Notes: generated from the letters alone by a model not told the origin. A DNA stretch of 64,000 bases from Prasinococcaceae sp. CCMP 1430 (GCA_013416795.1 RQSC01000026.1:431662-495661); one strand, 5' to 3'. Positions 10,338-21,379 are shown, counted from the first letter of the stretch. A program made the numbers and translations.

Positions 10338-11696
10338 ATGACGCCCAGCGCCGCGTACTCCTTTCCGGTGCTCTCCAACGCGGAGATCCTTGCCTGCCTG
10401 GCGGAGCTGGATGTGCCCGCCGATGAGGCCGCGCTGACCAGGCCCACGGCCGAGACGGTGCGCCCCATGATGGAGGCGCTCGTGCACCTGCTCGCGGGCA
10501 CGTCTCGCGAGGAGCTCGCGACGCCCAGCGCGGACGCTATGGACGTCCTCGAGTTCCCCGAGTTGCACGAAGACAGTATCCCGCGCCAGGCGTTCTCGCG
10601 CGCGCTTCTGAGCCTCATGCGCGCTGCGGGCGTGCCGGACTTCTCGGTACGCGAGCTGGTGAAGCCAGACTACCAGCGGCTGCGCCGTTCACTCTCGGCG
10701 GTCATCAACTTCGCGAAGTTTCGCGAGGAGTCGCTCGCCTCGTATCAGGAGCTGCAGGAGAGCAGCGAAGGCGTCGAGCAGCGCCGCGCCCAGCTGCGCG
10801 CCGAGGCGGAGGCGCTGGCAGAGCGCCGCCGCGCGCAGCTCGACGCGCGGAGGGCCGAGGAGGCCGACGTCGAGGCGGTCCAGGCCCAGTGCGATGAGCT
10901 GGCGGCCAAGGTGGCCGCGATGAACAAGGCGCAGGCCAAGCTGCAGGGGGAGGTGCGCGCGCTCAAGGCGCAGGGAGTGGACGCGGCGGACAGGCTGAAG
11001 GCGGACAAGGCTGCGTTGGAGGAGGCCGCCAGCACCCAGAGTGAGCTCGAGTCCCAGATTGTGACGAGCCCTGAGAAGCTGAAGGCGGAGCTGGAGAAGC
11101 TCGCGCAGAAGGCCGACGAGGAGCGTGCGGGGACGGCAGAAGCGCATGAGCGCGCCAAGGCGCTTCACCTGCAGCTCGAAGCCCTCTCGCGGGCCGAGGA
11201 GGACATCGCCAAGGCGGTGCAGGCCATGGACGAGGCGCAGGCGGAGGTGAGCCGCCACAAGGGCGTGGCGCGCCAGGTGAAGGACGTCAAAGCTGCCCTC
11301 AAGGTCGCGGAGGACGAGAGCTGGGAGCTTGAGGCGGAGGAGCAGCAGCTTGGCCGTCAGCACGCCAGCACCACCGACAAACTGCAGCGCCTGGAGAATG
11401 CTGCGAGCGTGAAGCGTGACCAGGCAGCGGCGTACGTCGTGTCCATGGAGGAGGCCAAGGCGGCTGCGGAGGCGAGCATCGCCAAGGACAAGGCGCGCGT
11501 GGCCGCCGCCGAGCAGGCCGCAGTCGAGGCGCGCCACGCGGCCGCGCAACTGGTCGCCGAGCACGCGGAGGACATGGAGGCCATCGTGGCCAAGTATGAC
11601 ACGCTGCGTGGCCAGGTCGACGCCTACCACGCCAGCCTCGCCGAGGCCATGCGCAGCGCGCCCGTGGCTGCGACGCCCGCGTCGGTTGGCGCGTAG
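10338..11696 (+). CDS. NUF2: Kinetochore protein NUF2 (NDC80 complex)
   Basis: Subunit of the NDC80 complex, which couples kinetochores to spindle microtubules. A single exon encodes 452 residues, near the family norm. The N-terminal ~145 residues form the calponin-homology-like NUF2 domain (YSFPVLSNAEILACL, ELVKPDYQRLRRSLSAVINFAKFREE). The remainder is a long coiled coil rich in A, E, K and Q. The family signature IVTSPEKLKAELEKL is intact in the middle of the coil. The ATG is the first in frame with the domain, and the stop is TAG at 11694-11696. No intron is needed. Confidence 0.92.
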   Translation: MTPSAAYSFPVLSNAEILACLAELDVPADEAALTRPTAETVRPMMEALVHLLAGTSREELATPSADAMDVLEFPELHEDSIPRQAFSRALLSLMRAAGVPDFSVRELVKPDYQRLRRSLSAVINFAKFREESLASYQELQESSEGVEQRRAQLRAEAEALAERRRAQLDARRAEEADVEAVQAQCDELAAKVAAMNKAQAKLQGEVRALKAQGVDAADRLKADKAALEEAASTQSELESQIVTSPEKLKAELEKLAQKADEERAGTAEAHERAKALHLQLEALSRAEEDIAKAVQAMDEAQAEVSRHKGVARQVKDVKAALKVAEDESWELEAEEQQLGRQHASTTDKLQRLENAASVKRDQAAAYVVSMEEAKAAAEASIAKDKARVAAAEQAAVEARHAAAQLVAEHAEDMEAIVAKYDTLRGQVDAYHASLAEAMRSAPVAATPASVGA

Positions 11697-11898
11697 GAAG
11701 GAGGCGCCTGCTCGCAGAGTAGAAGACAGCGTGCGCAGTGGCCGAAAAGCCCACCGCCACCCCTGCGTTACTGATACTGCACCGTAGCAGACGTAAGGCC
11801 ATCTGTGACATATCAACAAGGGGGTGCGCCCGCAGCAGGCGGGTGCTCGCGGTCGAGCGGCGCTGCGCTCAGAACGGTCTGCTCGCCCGGCCGGAAGC

Positions 11899-13470
11899 CT
11901 ACTGGGACCGCCTCACCGTGCAGGTACGGCCGTGTCCCGCTCGCACACCTCCAAGCGTCGCGATAGAGCTTCGGCCACAGCCCCTGTGGGAATGCAGTCG
12001 CGCGGGGTCGCGCGTGTTAGTAAGAGCTTGCACGTCGCACTGTGTGCGCCCCTGCACGTCCGCGCGCGTAGAGCCGGAGCATTGAGCGAGGAGGTGATGG
12101 AGGGCACCGGAAGGCAGCGACGGCGCGCAGCGACCGGCATTGCGCACCTCGGAAGAGTGGCCACCGTGCGCAATGCCCTCACCGCCCGCGAGAAACTCCT
12201 CCGCTGACATCCAACGCGCGCCCTCGAGCTCCGTTTCGCATGGCGAGACAGGCGGCGGCGCCAGCGCGCTGCCCGCGGCACTTGGCTCGGGCTGGGCCCT
12301 TAGTACGCACAGAAAGAACATGTCGTCCTTTTGCGCGACATGCGTGCCCAGCGCACGGCGCATCGCCACCACGCCCTCGAAATGCGCGCGCACCCCTGTC
12401 TCCTCAAACACCTCGCGCGCAGCCGCTGCATCGACCTCCTCGTTGAGCTTTGCGCGTGCGCATGCGTCAGGGACAGGCGTGACGACGCACGCGCGGAGGG
12501 CGGGCGTGGCATGTACAGGCGGGCGAGCGCTCCCGCACCTCGGCGAGACCCGTCACCAGCTTCCAGCCACGACCGGCCGCTGGACCACGCCGCTCGCGAA
12601 CGACGAGCACGCTGTCCTCGCACACGACCAGCGCGCCCACGCCCACGTGCGAGCTGGCGGCGGGCGGGAGCGTGTTGACCTCGCCCTCGGGCAGCCAGCG
12701 CGACATCATGACAAAGTCTGCAGTCGTGTCGGGCGCAAAGTTGCCGTAGGTTCCCGTTGCTTGCGCGTCAGTACAGCTTCCTCGCGGGTGCAAGCGAGAC
12801 AGGTGGGCAACACGAGCAAGCGCTAGCTAGACGAGCGCGAGCTGCGCAATTTGGTCGCACGTGTCGTGTCTCCGCAGGCGTGCGCGCGCACGCACCGCGC
12901 TCAGCGTGGTGGAAGGCGAAGGCGCGCTCAGCGGCGACAGGCACGAGCGCGGCGTGCTCGAGGCCAATGCGAAGCCACGCACCGCGCACAGCCTCGCGCT
13001 TCCACGCGCTCAGGCTAGCGTCGAGCGCCGCGCCGAAGGTCGCAGCGTCGGCAGCCAGCGCGCCTGCAGCGGATACATCCACCGTCACGCCGCCATACGC
13101 GTCGGCTGTCGCTGGCAGCTCGGAGCCCTGCGTTGGTGCAGCAGATTGAGTTGCTGCAGAACCGAGGTGGTGATTGTGTTGCGCGACGGGGTCGAGTCAG
13201 AGAAAGGGGGCGAGGGAGCGAGCGGCGTGCACGATGTGCGTAGAGTGCGGTCTCCGCGTGCTTGCATGCGTGCACATTCGCACCAGTTGCTGCGCGCGCG
13301 AGCGCACCCGCACCAGCACCTGCGCCCACCGCCGCCACCGCAACCACGCCGCCGCCGCCGCCGCCGCTGCCCATCGCCGCTGCTGCCGCTGCGCCGCTCG
13401 CGCGCCCCCCCCCGCCACGCCGCCCTGTTGCCCCCGCTGCCGCGCGCCCCAGAGCGCGTGCGAGGAGCAT
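11899..13470 (-). CDS. Nudix hydrolase, NUDT6/plant NUDX2-like
   Basis: Hydrolyses nucleoside diphosphates linked to another moiety. Exons on the minus strand: 13470-13284, 13153-12896, 12717-12539, and a last exon from 12447. The N-terminal pre-Nudix domain has AYGGVTVDVS, LDASLSAWKREAVRGAWLR and LEHAALVPVA. The hinge FHHAERDFVMMSRWLPEG is restored only by splicing at 12896/12717. The Nudix box reads E-V-D-A-A-A-R-E-V-F-E-E-T-G-V, with the REVxEExG core. The first exon is tentative but phases agree, and its arginine/alanine-rich start would suit an organelle presequence. One acceptor (AAAG at 12451-12448) is non-standard. The 3' end is uncertain: the frame stays open to TAG at 11899, but a GTGAGG donor at 12182 would end homology just after ARWMSAEEFLAGG. 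Confidence 0.8.
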
Positions 13471-13934
13471 GCGCCCGTCCGTCACCACGCGCCGCGCTCG
13501 CACTGTGGGGCGCGCACTCTCGCGCATGTGTGTGGTCCACGCGCGCACACGCGCGCCCACCGCGAGTGGATCGAATGACCAGGTTACCCCAAGCATGTAC
13601 CCGAAATTGGAAATCTGTTTTCCCCGGTGATTCTGCGTTTCAGACCCGGTCTGCGCTTGTTGTGAATTGACGGTTGTGTCGGGGCGTTGAGGCGAACGGA
13701 CTTGTGGCCACCAACATCAACAGCTGCCACGCGTGCACAGGGCAGGGGCGGCACAGGCGCAGGGCACGCGAGCGCAGTAGGCACGAGGGCAGCGGGTACG
13801 GGCGCACGCCGGAGCGTTGATGCATTGTGTTTACGATACATGCTGTAGGCAATGCCAAAATGAATAGAGTGCGCGCGGGTGGGGGAGGAGAACCGCCTCC
13901 TGAGCCGAGCCGGCTCGGCGTTGCGGCGCTCCAC

Positions 13935-16728
13935 TCAAGCCGCCACCGCCGCGAGTTGCGGCTCCGCGCCGATCGCCTGCTGCGCCTGCGCCGCCCCGCG
14001 CTGCCGCGCTCTCCGCACGACGACCGCCAGCGGCGCAACGAGCGCGTCGCACACGCTGCTCAAAACGAGGCGTGCGCCGAGCAAGCCCAGCCGTAGCAGC
14101 CGCACTGCACCCGCCGGCGTGCTCATCAGCCGGCGTAGGTGCCCCCAAAGCAGCACGCGCGCCACGCGCTTCACCCAATAGGGGCGAATGCGCGGATTGC
14201 CGCCGAGCTGGTAAATTTGCCGCCCCTGCTCGTCGTACTGCACCTCTGAGCTGCCACCGGAGCCACCGCTCGCATCAGCCTGCGCGTTGCCTGCCTCATG
14301 CACGCTGGCCGACCCGCCTTTCGTGTTGGCGCCCGCGCCATCCCGCCGCCGCAGGCCGAGCGCGCAGAGCACCGCCCTACACATCCCCTCCATGGCCCGC
14401 TGCACCACCTGCTGCGGCCGGGTGCGGAAGAGCGCCACGAGCAGCTCATTGGGCGGCGCGAGCACTGTGTCGGCGAGCGAGGCCGAGTTGGCGTCGTAAA
14501 TGATACGCCTCAGGGCCTTGCCCTCCCGCGCGCTCAGCAACTCGGCGCCGAGGTCACCCGCCCAGCCGCTCGCGGCGTCGAGGCTCGCCTCTGCCGTGTC
14601 GGTGTCATAATTCGACAGGGCAACCGCTGGAGCGTCCGCAGCGTCGGCGCCCCGCCCCGCCACGACCACCTCCTGCGTCGCGGGGGCTTCCACGGCCATT
14701 GCGAGCAGGCGCTCCCACTGAACGCGCCCGTTGTCGTCCACCAGCACCTTGCGCAGGACTTCGCGCCCGCTCGGCGTGCGCGGGCTGAGCGCGCGCCGCA
14801 GCGCGTGGGGGAATCCGGCCTCGTACATGTTGCACGGTGGGTCCAGCCGCTGCGCGAAGCCGTCGAGCGTCGTCAACGACCGAATGATGAGCACGAGGTA
14901 AGGCGGGAGCGCCACCCGGTACTTCAGCGCCAGGTTGGCCAGCGCGTCGACAATATCGCTGAACGCCGACATGCCCGCGCCGCCAGTTTTCGCGAGCATC
15001 TCCTTTTCGAACGCCTCGAGGTACTCTGGGAAGGGGATCTCCTTCCACTTGCCCGGCCCCAGCCCAGTCGTAGCGCCCCCGTTGTCGTCGACCCAAATGG
15101 CCGGCTTCTCGAGCAGCTCTAGCTCGCGGAAGTCCTCGATGAGCGCGCGCCAGTTCTCCGCCAGCACGTGCAGGATGCTGTTGGCGATGGCCTCCTGCTT
15201 GGTGTCGTCGACTAGGCTGATGAGCCCGAAATCGAGCAGCGCGAGCCTGCCGTCCGGGGTGAAGAGCATGTTGCCCTCGTGCGGGTCGGCGTGGATGACG
15301 CCAGTGCGCATGAGCTGCGCTGCCGAGCAGTCTACGCCCATGCGGATCATGGTGGCCTGGTCCTGCGAGGGGATCTCAGCCAGTTTGCGCCCGTCGATCC
15401 ACTGCGACGTGAGCACCTTGCGCGTACTCAGCGAGTCAACGGCGAGCGGCACGCACACGAACGGCTGGAAGGCGTGCAGCTCGGCGAACAGCGCCGCGTT
15501 GGCCGCCTCCTGTCGGTAGTCCAGCTCACGGAAGAGGCCGCTGCCGACCTCGTCCGCGATCAGCTTCATGTCTGTCTCTGCCTTCCAGTAACTCTGGAGC
15601 CACCTCAGAAACTCGCGCAGGATGTGCATGTCTAGCGCGATTTGGTACGTCACGCCCGGGCGCTGCACTTTGACGGCGACGTCCTGCCCGTCGGCGGTCA
15701 CGCCGCGGTAGACCTGCCCAAGCGACGCAGCCGCGATGGGCTCCTCCGCGAGCTCGCGGAACGGCGCGCCGGTCCCTGCCGCGCCCGCGATGGGCGCACC
15801 AGGCGAGAGGCCGAGCTCGTCGCGCAGCGTCGCGCGCGCGACGTCGCTCGGGAAGGGCGTCATCGCGTCCTGCAGAACCGCCAGCGCCTCGGCGGCCTCC
15901 TCGCCGACGAGGTCTGGCCGCCCACTGAGCGTCTGTCCAATCTTCACAAACACCGGGCCGAGCTGCTGCAGCCCCTGGCGCAGCACCGCGCCCCGCCGCT
16001 CGTCGCCCAGCGTCCAGCACACGTACACGCGCGCGGCGATCGTCGACAGGCGCAGCACGCGCGTGCCCACGTCGTATGGCCGCGCCTGCGAGTGGCGGCG
16101 GGCGGTAGGCGCGAGCGCGGGAGCGTCAGTGGATGCGCGAAGGGGAAAGCAGAGGGGGGTGGATGTCAACCACAGGAGGCCTCGTGGGAGCGCATGCGCG
16201 CGAGCGGGCGGGCGCATATTCTCTCTCACACACGCAGAAATGCACTCTCTCCCTCTGTGCGCGCGTGTGTGTGTGTGTGTCACAGGTACGAGAGAGCGAG
16301 CGCGAGAGCGGAAGCGATGAGGCAGCGCTCACCGCTAGGGTGAGCGCCCCACGGCGTGTGTCCCGCGCGGCTGGTACACGGACCTCGAAGTACGCGAAGA
16401 CGTCGCTCATAACCTCGCCGTATTCTGTGTGGCCGCCCTCCTCGAGCGCGCGCTCGAGCGCAACGGACGCGCGTGCCGCTGCCGCCGTCTTCGCCGGAGC
16501 GAGCCGGCGCGTGTCGCCCACGGGCCCCTTGTCGCCAGCGCCACCGCCGCTGCTGCTGCCGCCGCTGCCGCTGCTGCTGCTGACAGCGGTGGCGACGGAG
16601 CGCTCGGCCGTAACGGCGCGCACCGCGTCATCTTTTGCTCGCGACGACGCACAAGTGGCCCACCGCCGCCCCCTGCGGCGCGCCGCGCGCGCCGGCGCAG
16701 CCTTCGCCGGCTGGCGCGTTTGGCACAT
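13935..16728 (-). CDS. ABC1-family atypical kinase (ABC1K/ADCK), probably plastid
   Basis: UbiB/ABC1-like kinase; plant members act in plastoglobules on prenyl-lipid and quinone metabolism. Exons 16728-16384 and 16085-13935 (intron 298 bp, donor GTCCGT, acceptor CAG, phase 0) give 831 residues. Motifs in order are FVKIGQTLSGRPDL (KxGQ, about residue 163), AAASLGQVYRG (alanine-rich loop), VAVKVQRPGV (lysine), HADPHEGNML (catalytic, about 383) and LLDFGLI (DFG, about 404). A long C-terminal region follows, as in plastid ABC1K3/8-type members. The N-terminus is arginine/alanine-rich and acid-free for about 45 residues, consistent with a transit peptide. The ATG lies directly after a T run. Which ABC1K subgroup it belongs to is not settled. 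Confidence 0.88.
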
Positions 16729-17208
16729 ATAGCAAAAAAAAAAAAAAAAGACGCTCCGTTCGGAACCCGCCAAATCCACGCGCGGATCGCCATATCAAAT
16801 CTCACACGTACCGTAGTCGGAATCCATGTCTTGTTCGCCATCTCTCGCGAATCCTCGGCGGCACACACGACGAGCCTCGCCGCACCTTGCGCGGGGTTAT
16901 CTGATCCACGCGGTGACGGAGATCGAGATCTCCTTCTGGTGGTGGACGGCACGGACGGGCACGGCACTCGGTCGGCGTTGACGCGAGCTGCGCGGCGTCG
17001 CCCATCACGGCAGCGAGGCTGACGCAGGAAGGGGTGGCCCGGGGCGGACCCAGACACGGGGACCGCGGGCGCGTGAGTGTGTCGAGCGCGCCCGCGCTGT
17101 GCCCATGCCGGAGATATTTTCACGCGCCCATTTTCGAGGCATTTTTTTCGAGGCCGCCTGGCATCGCGCGCGCATTTCGGTGGCATTTTTTTTAGAAAAA
17201 AAATACAG
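16729..17208. promoter_or_regulatory. Spacer upstream of ABC1K
   Basis: About 480 bp containing a 15-base A run (16735-16749, a T run for ABC1K), further short T runs at 17141-17147 and 17186-17193, and an A run at 17196-17203. It looks like a promoter for the leftward gene. I see no upstream eIF5B exon in it. Confidence 0.5.
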
Positions 17209-18053
17209 AAACTGCGGAAACGGTCTCTCCGTGTGTGGTCCGTCGGTTGGGTGGTGGTGCTGGAAGTCAAGACCATCGAGGGGCTTGGCACCACCTGTGA
17301 CGTCATCCTCGTCAACGGCCGCATCAAGGAGGGCGACACCGTGGTCGTGTGTGGCTTGCAGGGCGCCATCGTCACACAGGTGCGCGCCGTCCTCACGCCG
17401 CACCCAATGAAGGAGATGCGCGTGAAGGGCAGCTACCAACACCACAAGCAGATCGAAGGCGCCATCGGCGTCAAGCTCGCGGCCAACAACCTGGAGAGCG
17501 CGCTCGCGGGCACGCAGCTGTACGTGCTGGGCTCCCAGGACTCGGAGGAGGAGCTGCGCGACACGGTCGAGAACGAGATGAGCTCCGTGCTCGAGGGCGT
17601 GGACAAGACCGCCGACGGCGTGTGCGTGCAGGCGTCGACGCTTGGCTCGCTGGAGGCACTTCTGGAGTTCCTGGGCTCGGACGACGTGCAGATTCCCGTG
17701 TGCGGCGTCAACATCGGCCCAATCTCGAAGAAGGACGTCATGCGCGCGAGCATGATGGCCACGCGCGGCTTGCCGGAGTTCGCTGTGATCCTGGCGTTCG
17801 ACATCGAGGTGAAGAAGGACGCGCGCGAGCTGGCAAAGGAGATGGGCGTGCGCATCATGACCGCGGACATCATCTACCACCTGTTCGACCAGTTTTCGGC
17901 CTACATGAAGGAGGTGAAGGCGCAGAAGAAGAAGGAGACGCTGCGTGACGCGGCCTTCCCCTGCGTGCTGCGCATCCTGCCTTCGTGTGTCTTTACGCGC
18001 AAGGACCCCATCGTGGTGGGAGTGGACGTCATCGACGGCATAGCGCGCATCGG
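17209..18053 (+). pseudogene. eIF5B (IF-2 family) internal fragment, both ends missing
   Basis: Encodes a piece of the translational GTPase eIF5B, which joins 60S and 40S subunits. The fragment covers domain II and domain III: LEVKTIEGLGTTCDVILVNG, VQASTLGSLEALLEFL, CGVNIGPISKKDVMRASMM, AVILAFDIEVKKDARELA and MTADIIYHLFDQFSAY. The GTP-binding G domain should precede it but is absent: upstream sequence looks like the ABC1K promoter. A CAG at 17206-17208 could be an acceptor, but the first ~17 residues after it are not eIF5B-like. The frame is cut at the N (18054) in the middle of VDVIDGIARIG. It is either an orphan gene fragment or one end of a misjoined contig. Confidence 0.75.
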
Positions 18054-18054
18054 N
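18054..18054. other. Single N: likely collapsed gap
   Basis: eIF5B homology stops exactly here and an unrelated alanine/threonine-rich reading frame begins on the other side, also lacking a start codon. This fits a gap of unknown size written as one N. Confidence 0.75.
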
Positions 18055-19079
18055 CGACCGCGGCGCGGGCCGCCGCGCGGACGCGCGACAAGGGCACTGA
18101 GGCGAGGGCGCCCGTCGTGACGAAGGCGGCGGCGGCACAGGCCGTGGAGAGCAAGCACGACAAGGGGACCGAGGCGCGCGCGCCTGCTGCCACCAAGGCC
18201 GCGTCCGCCCAGGCCGCCGAGCCGATGCGCGACCAGGCGACGGTGCCGCACGTCGCCGCGACGCACGACAAGGCGACTTCGGCCGAGTCGTCGAGCGCCG
18301 TCGAGACGTCGCACAAGACGACGCAAGCCGCCGACTCGATGGCGGCCGCCTCGGGCACCAAGACACAGGCGCGCGTGCAGAACGAGACGACCGACCCGCC
18401 CACCGTTGCCTGCGAAGTCGAGGAGGCGGAAGGGGGGGACTGGGTGAAGCTGCTCAATGCTGGCGAGAGCGCAGCGCGCCGCGCGCGCACGAGGGAGCTC
18501 GAGGGCCACCGCAAGGGGTGCGCCCGCGCGCCTGCGTTCGCGTGGTTCCAGCTCATGCTCGTGCTGGGCAGCGCTGCGTGCCTGGTGCTGCATCAGCGCA
18601 GCGAGCATGCCCTGCGCGAGCTCGAGGACATGCGCACGCGCGCGGCGGAGGCGCGCATGCATGAGTGCGTAGCGAGCGCGCCTTTCATGCTGCCGGCAAA
18701 TCTGAGCGCCAGCGAGGAGGCCGCCCTGCACTGGAGCAACGCGGCGCGCAGCGTCGCCGCTGCGATCGCGCCCACCGCGGCTGCAGCTTCAGAGGCTGCC
18801 CAGCAGGTCCGCGAGCAGGCCGGCAAGGAGGTGCGCTCGGCGCTCGGCTGCCCGCGGAGCATCGCCCATGGCCACAAAGAGCGCAGCGAGGAGTGCAGGT
18901 CGCTGCGGACTGTCGCTCTCTCGGCGACGCTAGGCCTCGCCGGCTGGGCGGTGGGAGTGCCTTTCGTGCCAGGGCCGCTCGACAACCTCGTTCTCGGCGC
19001 GGCCGGCGTGGCCTGGCCGATGCTCAGGGCCGCGCGCGAGGGTGGCGCTGGCGCAGCAGGCGCACAAAAGGAGGCGTGA
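18055..19079 (+). CDS. Unknown alanine-rich protein with degenerate repeats and membrane segment (5' partial)
   Basis: At least 340 residues, not recognised. The first ~90 visible residues are imperfect repeats built around DKGTEARAP(A/V)(A/V)TKAA(A/S)AQA(V/A)E. A lysine- and threonine-bearing linker follows, then one clear hydrophobic segment AFAWFQLMLVLGSAACLVL near residue 162. A helical stretch ends in a second hydrophobic region (GLAGWAVGVPFVPGPLDNLV...). The layout suggests a membrane-anchored protein with a low-complexity, repeat-bearing arm, topology unknown. The start is lost at the N. Stop TGA is at 19077-19079. The frame's steady codon bias and hydrophobic pattern argue that it is a real gene. 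Confidence 0.6.
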
Positions 19080-19354
19080 CCAGCCGAGCGCGGGCTCCCC
19101 TCCAACCTCGCCCCTGCTCCGGCCGATCCTGCAAGCATACCCACTGTACGAAGTAGAATTAGATGTCGCGCGGCCATGGCGTTGCATCGAAGACGCTCAG
19201 GCCGCGTCGCTCCGCCATGTAAGTGAACCACCAACGCCGTTGTATTCAAGTGAGGGCCGTGCTATTCACGCCAGTGCGCGTGCAAAAAGTTGAGTCGCTA
19301 CGGTATGAATTATTCGGCGCGCCCGCGTCAGAGGCCCTGTACGCGCGGTGAGGC

Positions 19355-20956
19355 TCACAAGAAGTCGCTGATATCTTCAGGCGCCCCGTAGTCGAGACTC
19401 ATGCCCGCATTGCCAGCGCCGGCGTCGAGGTCGACATAGCTCGTGAGCTTGCGGCTACTCTGCGGCGGCGGCATCAGCGGCGGCATAGGCCCCCGACCAC
19501 CGAAAGGCATTCCTCTTCCCATCCCGCGCCCGCCGCGCCCGCCGCCGCGTCCGCCGAAGGGGGGCATACCCATGCCAGGTGGTGGCATGCCACCCATCGG
19601 TGCGCCACCGGGTCTGAAAGGCCCCCCGCCGCCCATCGGCGCCATCCCCGGGCCGCCCATCGGCGGCGCCCCTCCGCCGGGGCCGTCCGCCGGCGGCACC
19701 GCGGGTCTCTGCAGCTCAGGCACCTCGTCAGCGCCGAGGCGCAGGAAGTTGCGCTTGTACAAGCGGTCACGCGCGTCCGCGCGTGCCTCGTCCACTCTGT
19801 GTGCGTGCTTATTGCGCACGTGCTTCACAACGAACTCGGGCGCGATGAACTTCTTCTGCGAGAGCTTGCAGCCGTACTTCTGGCCCTCTGATTCGACGGT
19901 CACCTGGTCTTTGATCCAGGCTTCGACCTCTGCTTCCACCTCTTTTGTGCCGACGAGCGCCTCGGCTGCGTCGCCCTCGGTGAGGCGCGCCTCCCATGTC
20001 TCATCGACGGTGGCCTCCCACTGGCGGAATGCGGCCTCGGCGGCGGCTGCCGCGTCCGAGTCACCGGCGAGCGCCTCCATGGCTGCGCGGTCCTCCGCAC
20101 GACGCAGGTGGCGCGACTCGGGCGTGGCGCACTCGAGTCCCTCGGGCTGCGAACCACCGTAGTAGTCGACGCCGTGAACGCGCCACAGGTACACGAGCGC
20201 CACGTCGAGGCGTTCTTCGGTGGTGTGCGCCGTGACAGCTGCGTCGAGCACCGTCTCGCCCGCGTCGAAGGCGATGCCCTTCTCGCCGTCCATGCGGCGC
20301 ATGAGCTCGGTGCAGCGTGACAGATCGTGCTCCATACGCGCTGGTGCCCACGCCGCGGCAGGCGCGACCTTCGCTTCCTGCTGCTCGGCGCCGCCGCTGG
20401 CGCCATCATCCGCGCTTCCGCCACCGCCACCAAACGCCACGCCCACATCGAGCTCGCCGCTCTCTGCCTCCAGGCGCACCGCCTCCGCACGCTCCTTCGC
20501 TTCGGTATTGCGCGCCTCGAGCTTTTCGGCCAGTCGCGCTGGGTCAAAGCGGTCGCGCATCCACTCCTCATGGCGATGCTCGTCGAACCACTGCTCGCGC
20601 AGCTGGTCGGCAAAGCCGGCCTTGTACTGCGCGTACCTCGCGACGTATTCGGCGGGGTCCACGTCGGCGGGCTCATCCATCACGAACTCCTTGAACGACT
20701 TGATGCGCATACGGCCCGAATCGCGCCCGCCGCGGTCGCGGTCGCGGTCGCGCGGCTCATCGTAGCTCCTACGGCGGTCGCTGTACCCGCCACCGCCGCG
20801 CCTGCCGCCCCGATCGTACTCATCTGTGTATCCACGCCCGCCGCCGCGCCCGTCGCGTTCGCGATCGCGGTCATCATAACCGCCGCGGCGATCGGGAGGG
20901 CTCCCGCGGCGACGATAATCGCGGTAGTCGCGATCGCGGTCGTATCCGCGGTCCAT
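19355..20956 (-). CDS. SERRATE/ARS2 homologue
   Basis: Nuclear adaptor that links the cap-binding complex to RNA processing, including small-RNA maturation and RNA decay. A single exon encodes 533 residues. The N-terminus is an arginine/aspartate/glycine-rich tract (RDRDRDR, RGGYDDRD). It leads into the conserved SERRATE/ARS2 N-terminal domain (IKSFKEFVMDEPADVDPAEY, RYAQYKAGFADQLREQWF). The central domain has LDVALVYLWRVHGVDYYGG. The zinc-finger region reads KYGCKLSQKKFIAPEFVVKH. A glycine/proline/methionine-rich low-complexity stretch precedes the typical C-terminal YVDLDA motif. It diverges from MED7, with 423 bp between the two starts. Confidence 0.9.
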   Translation of the reverse strand: MDRGYDRDRDYRDYRRRGSPPDRRGGYDDRDRERDGRGGGRGYTDEYDRGGRRGGGGYSDRRRSYDEPRDRDRDRGGRDSGRMRIKSFKEFVMDEPADVDPAEYVARYAQYKAGFADQLREQWFDEHRHEEWMRDRFDPARLAEKLEARNTEAKERAEAVRLEAESGELDVGVAFGGGGGSADDGASGGAEQQEAKVAPAAAWAPARMEHDLSRCTELMRRMDGEKGIAFDAGETVLDAAVTAHTTEERLDVALVYLWRVHGVDYYGGSQPEGLECATPESRHLRRAEDRAAMEALAGDSDAAAAAEAAFRQWEATVDETWEARLTEGDAAEALVGTKEVEAEVEAWIKDQVTVESEGQKYGCKLSQKKFIAPEFVVKHVRNKHAHRVDEARADARDRLYKRNFLRLGADEVPELQRPAVPPADGPGGGAPPMGGPGMAPMGGGGPFRPGGAPMGGMPPPGMGMPPFGGRGGGRGGRGMGRGMPFGGRGPMPPLMPPPQSSRKLTSYVDLDAGAGNAGMSLDYGAPEDISDFL

Positions 20957-21379
20957 AGTGGCTGCTGCGCTGCACTCACGCCGCGGCGGCCGTACACTCC
21001 CGCCGCCAACCCTAGCGGGCTAAGCTCCAACACAGCCCTCGCAGCGCGCTCCCGCTGCGCGCTGTGCGGCGCGGCGCGGCGCAGCGGCGCCAGTCGTGCG
21101 CGCGAGCCGCGCGCGCGCGTGCTCACACGCGCGAGGGGGGAGGGGCAGGTGCCGGCAGTGTGGCACCGGCGCCGGCTCGCTGCCCGCACCCAGCCGCCGT
21201 CGTGCGAGCGCCAAACCTGGGGTACGCTAACGCATCTTTTTAATACCGTCGTTCCACAGCTCGGCAGGCCGATGTGGAAAAAAAAAATTTGGGGGGGGGG
21301 GGGGGGGGGGGGGCAGCGTCCCCCACAGGGCGCGCGAGACGCAGGCGGCGCGGTGCCGCTGCGCGCCTCGCGCGGCGCC
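20957..21379. promoter_or_regulatory. Divergent promoter SERRATE / MED7 with A10 and G23 tracts
   Basis: A 423-bp shared upstream region. It contains a striking A(10)TTT then G(23) block (21278-21313) that ends about 66 bp before the MED7 start codon. No coding sequence is seen. Confidence 0.6.

Noticed and set aside
11738-11935. Plus-strand frame with LARPEAYWDRLTVQ followed by a GTACGG donor-like site
   Set aside because: It has no recognisable continuation or start and overlaps the 3' end of the Nudix gene.
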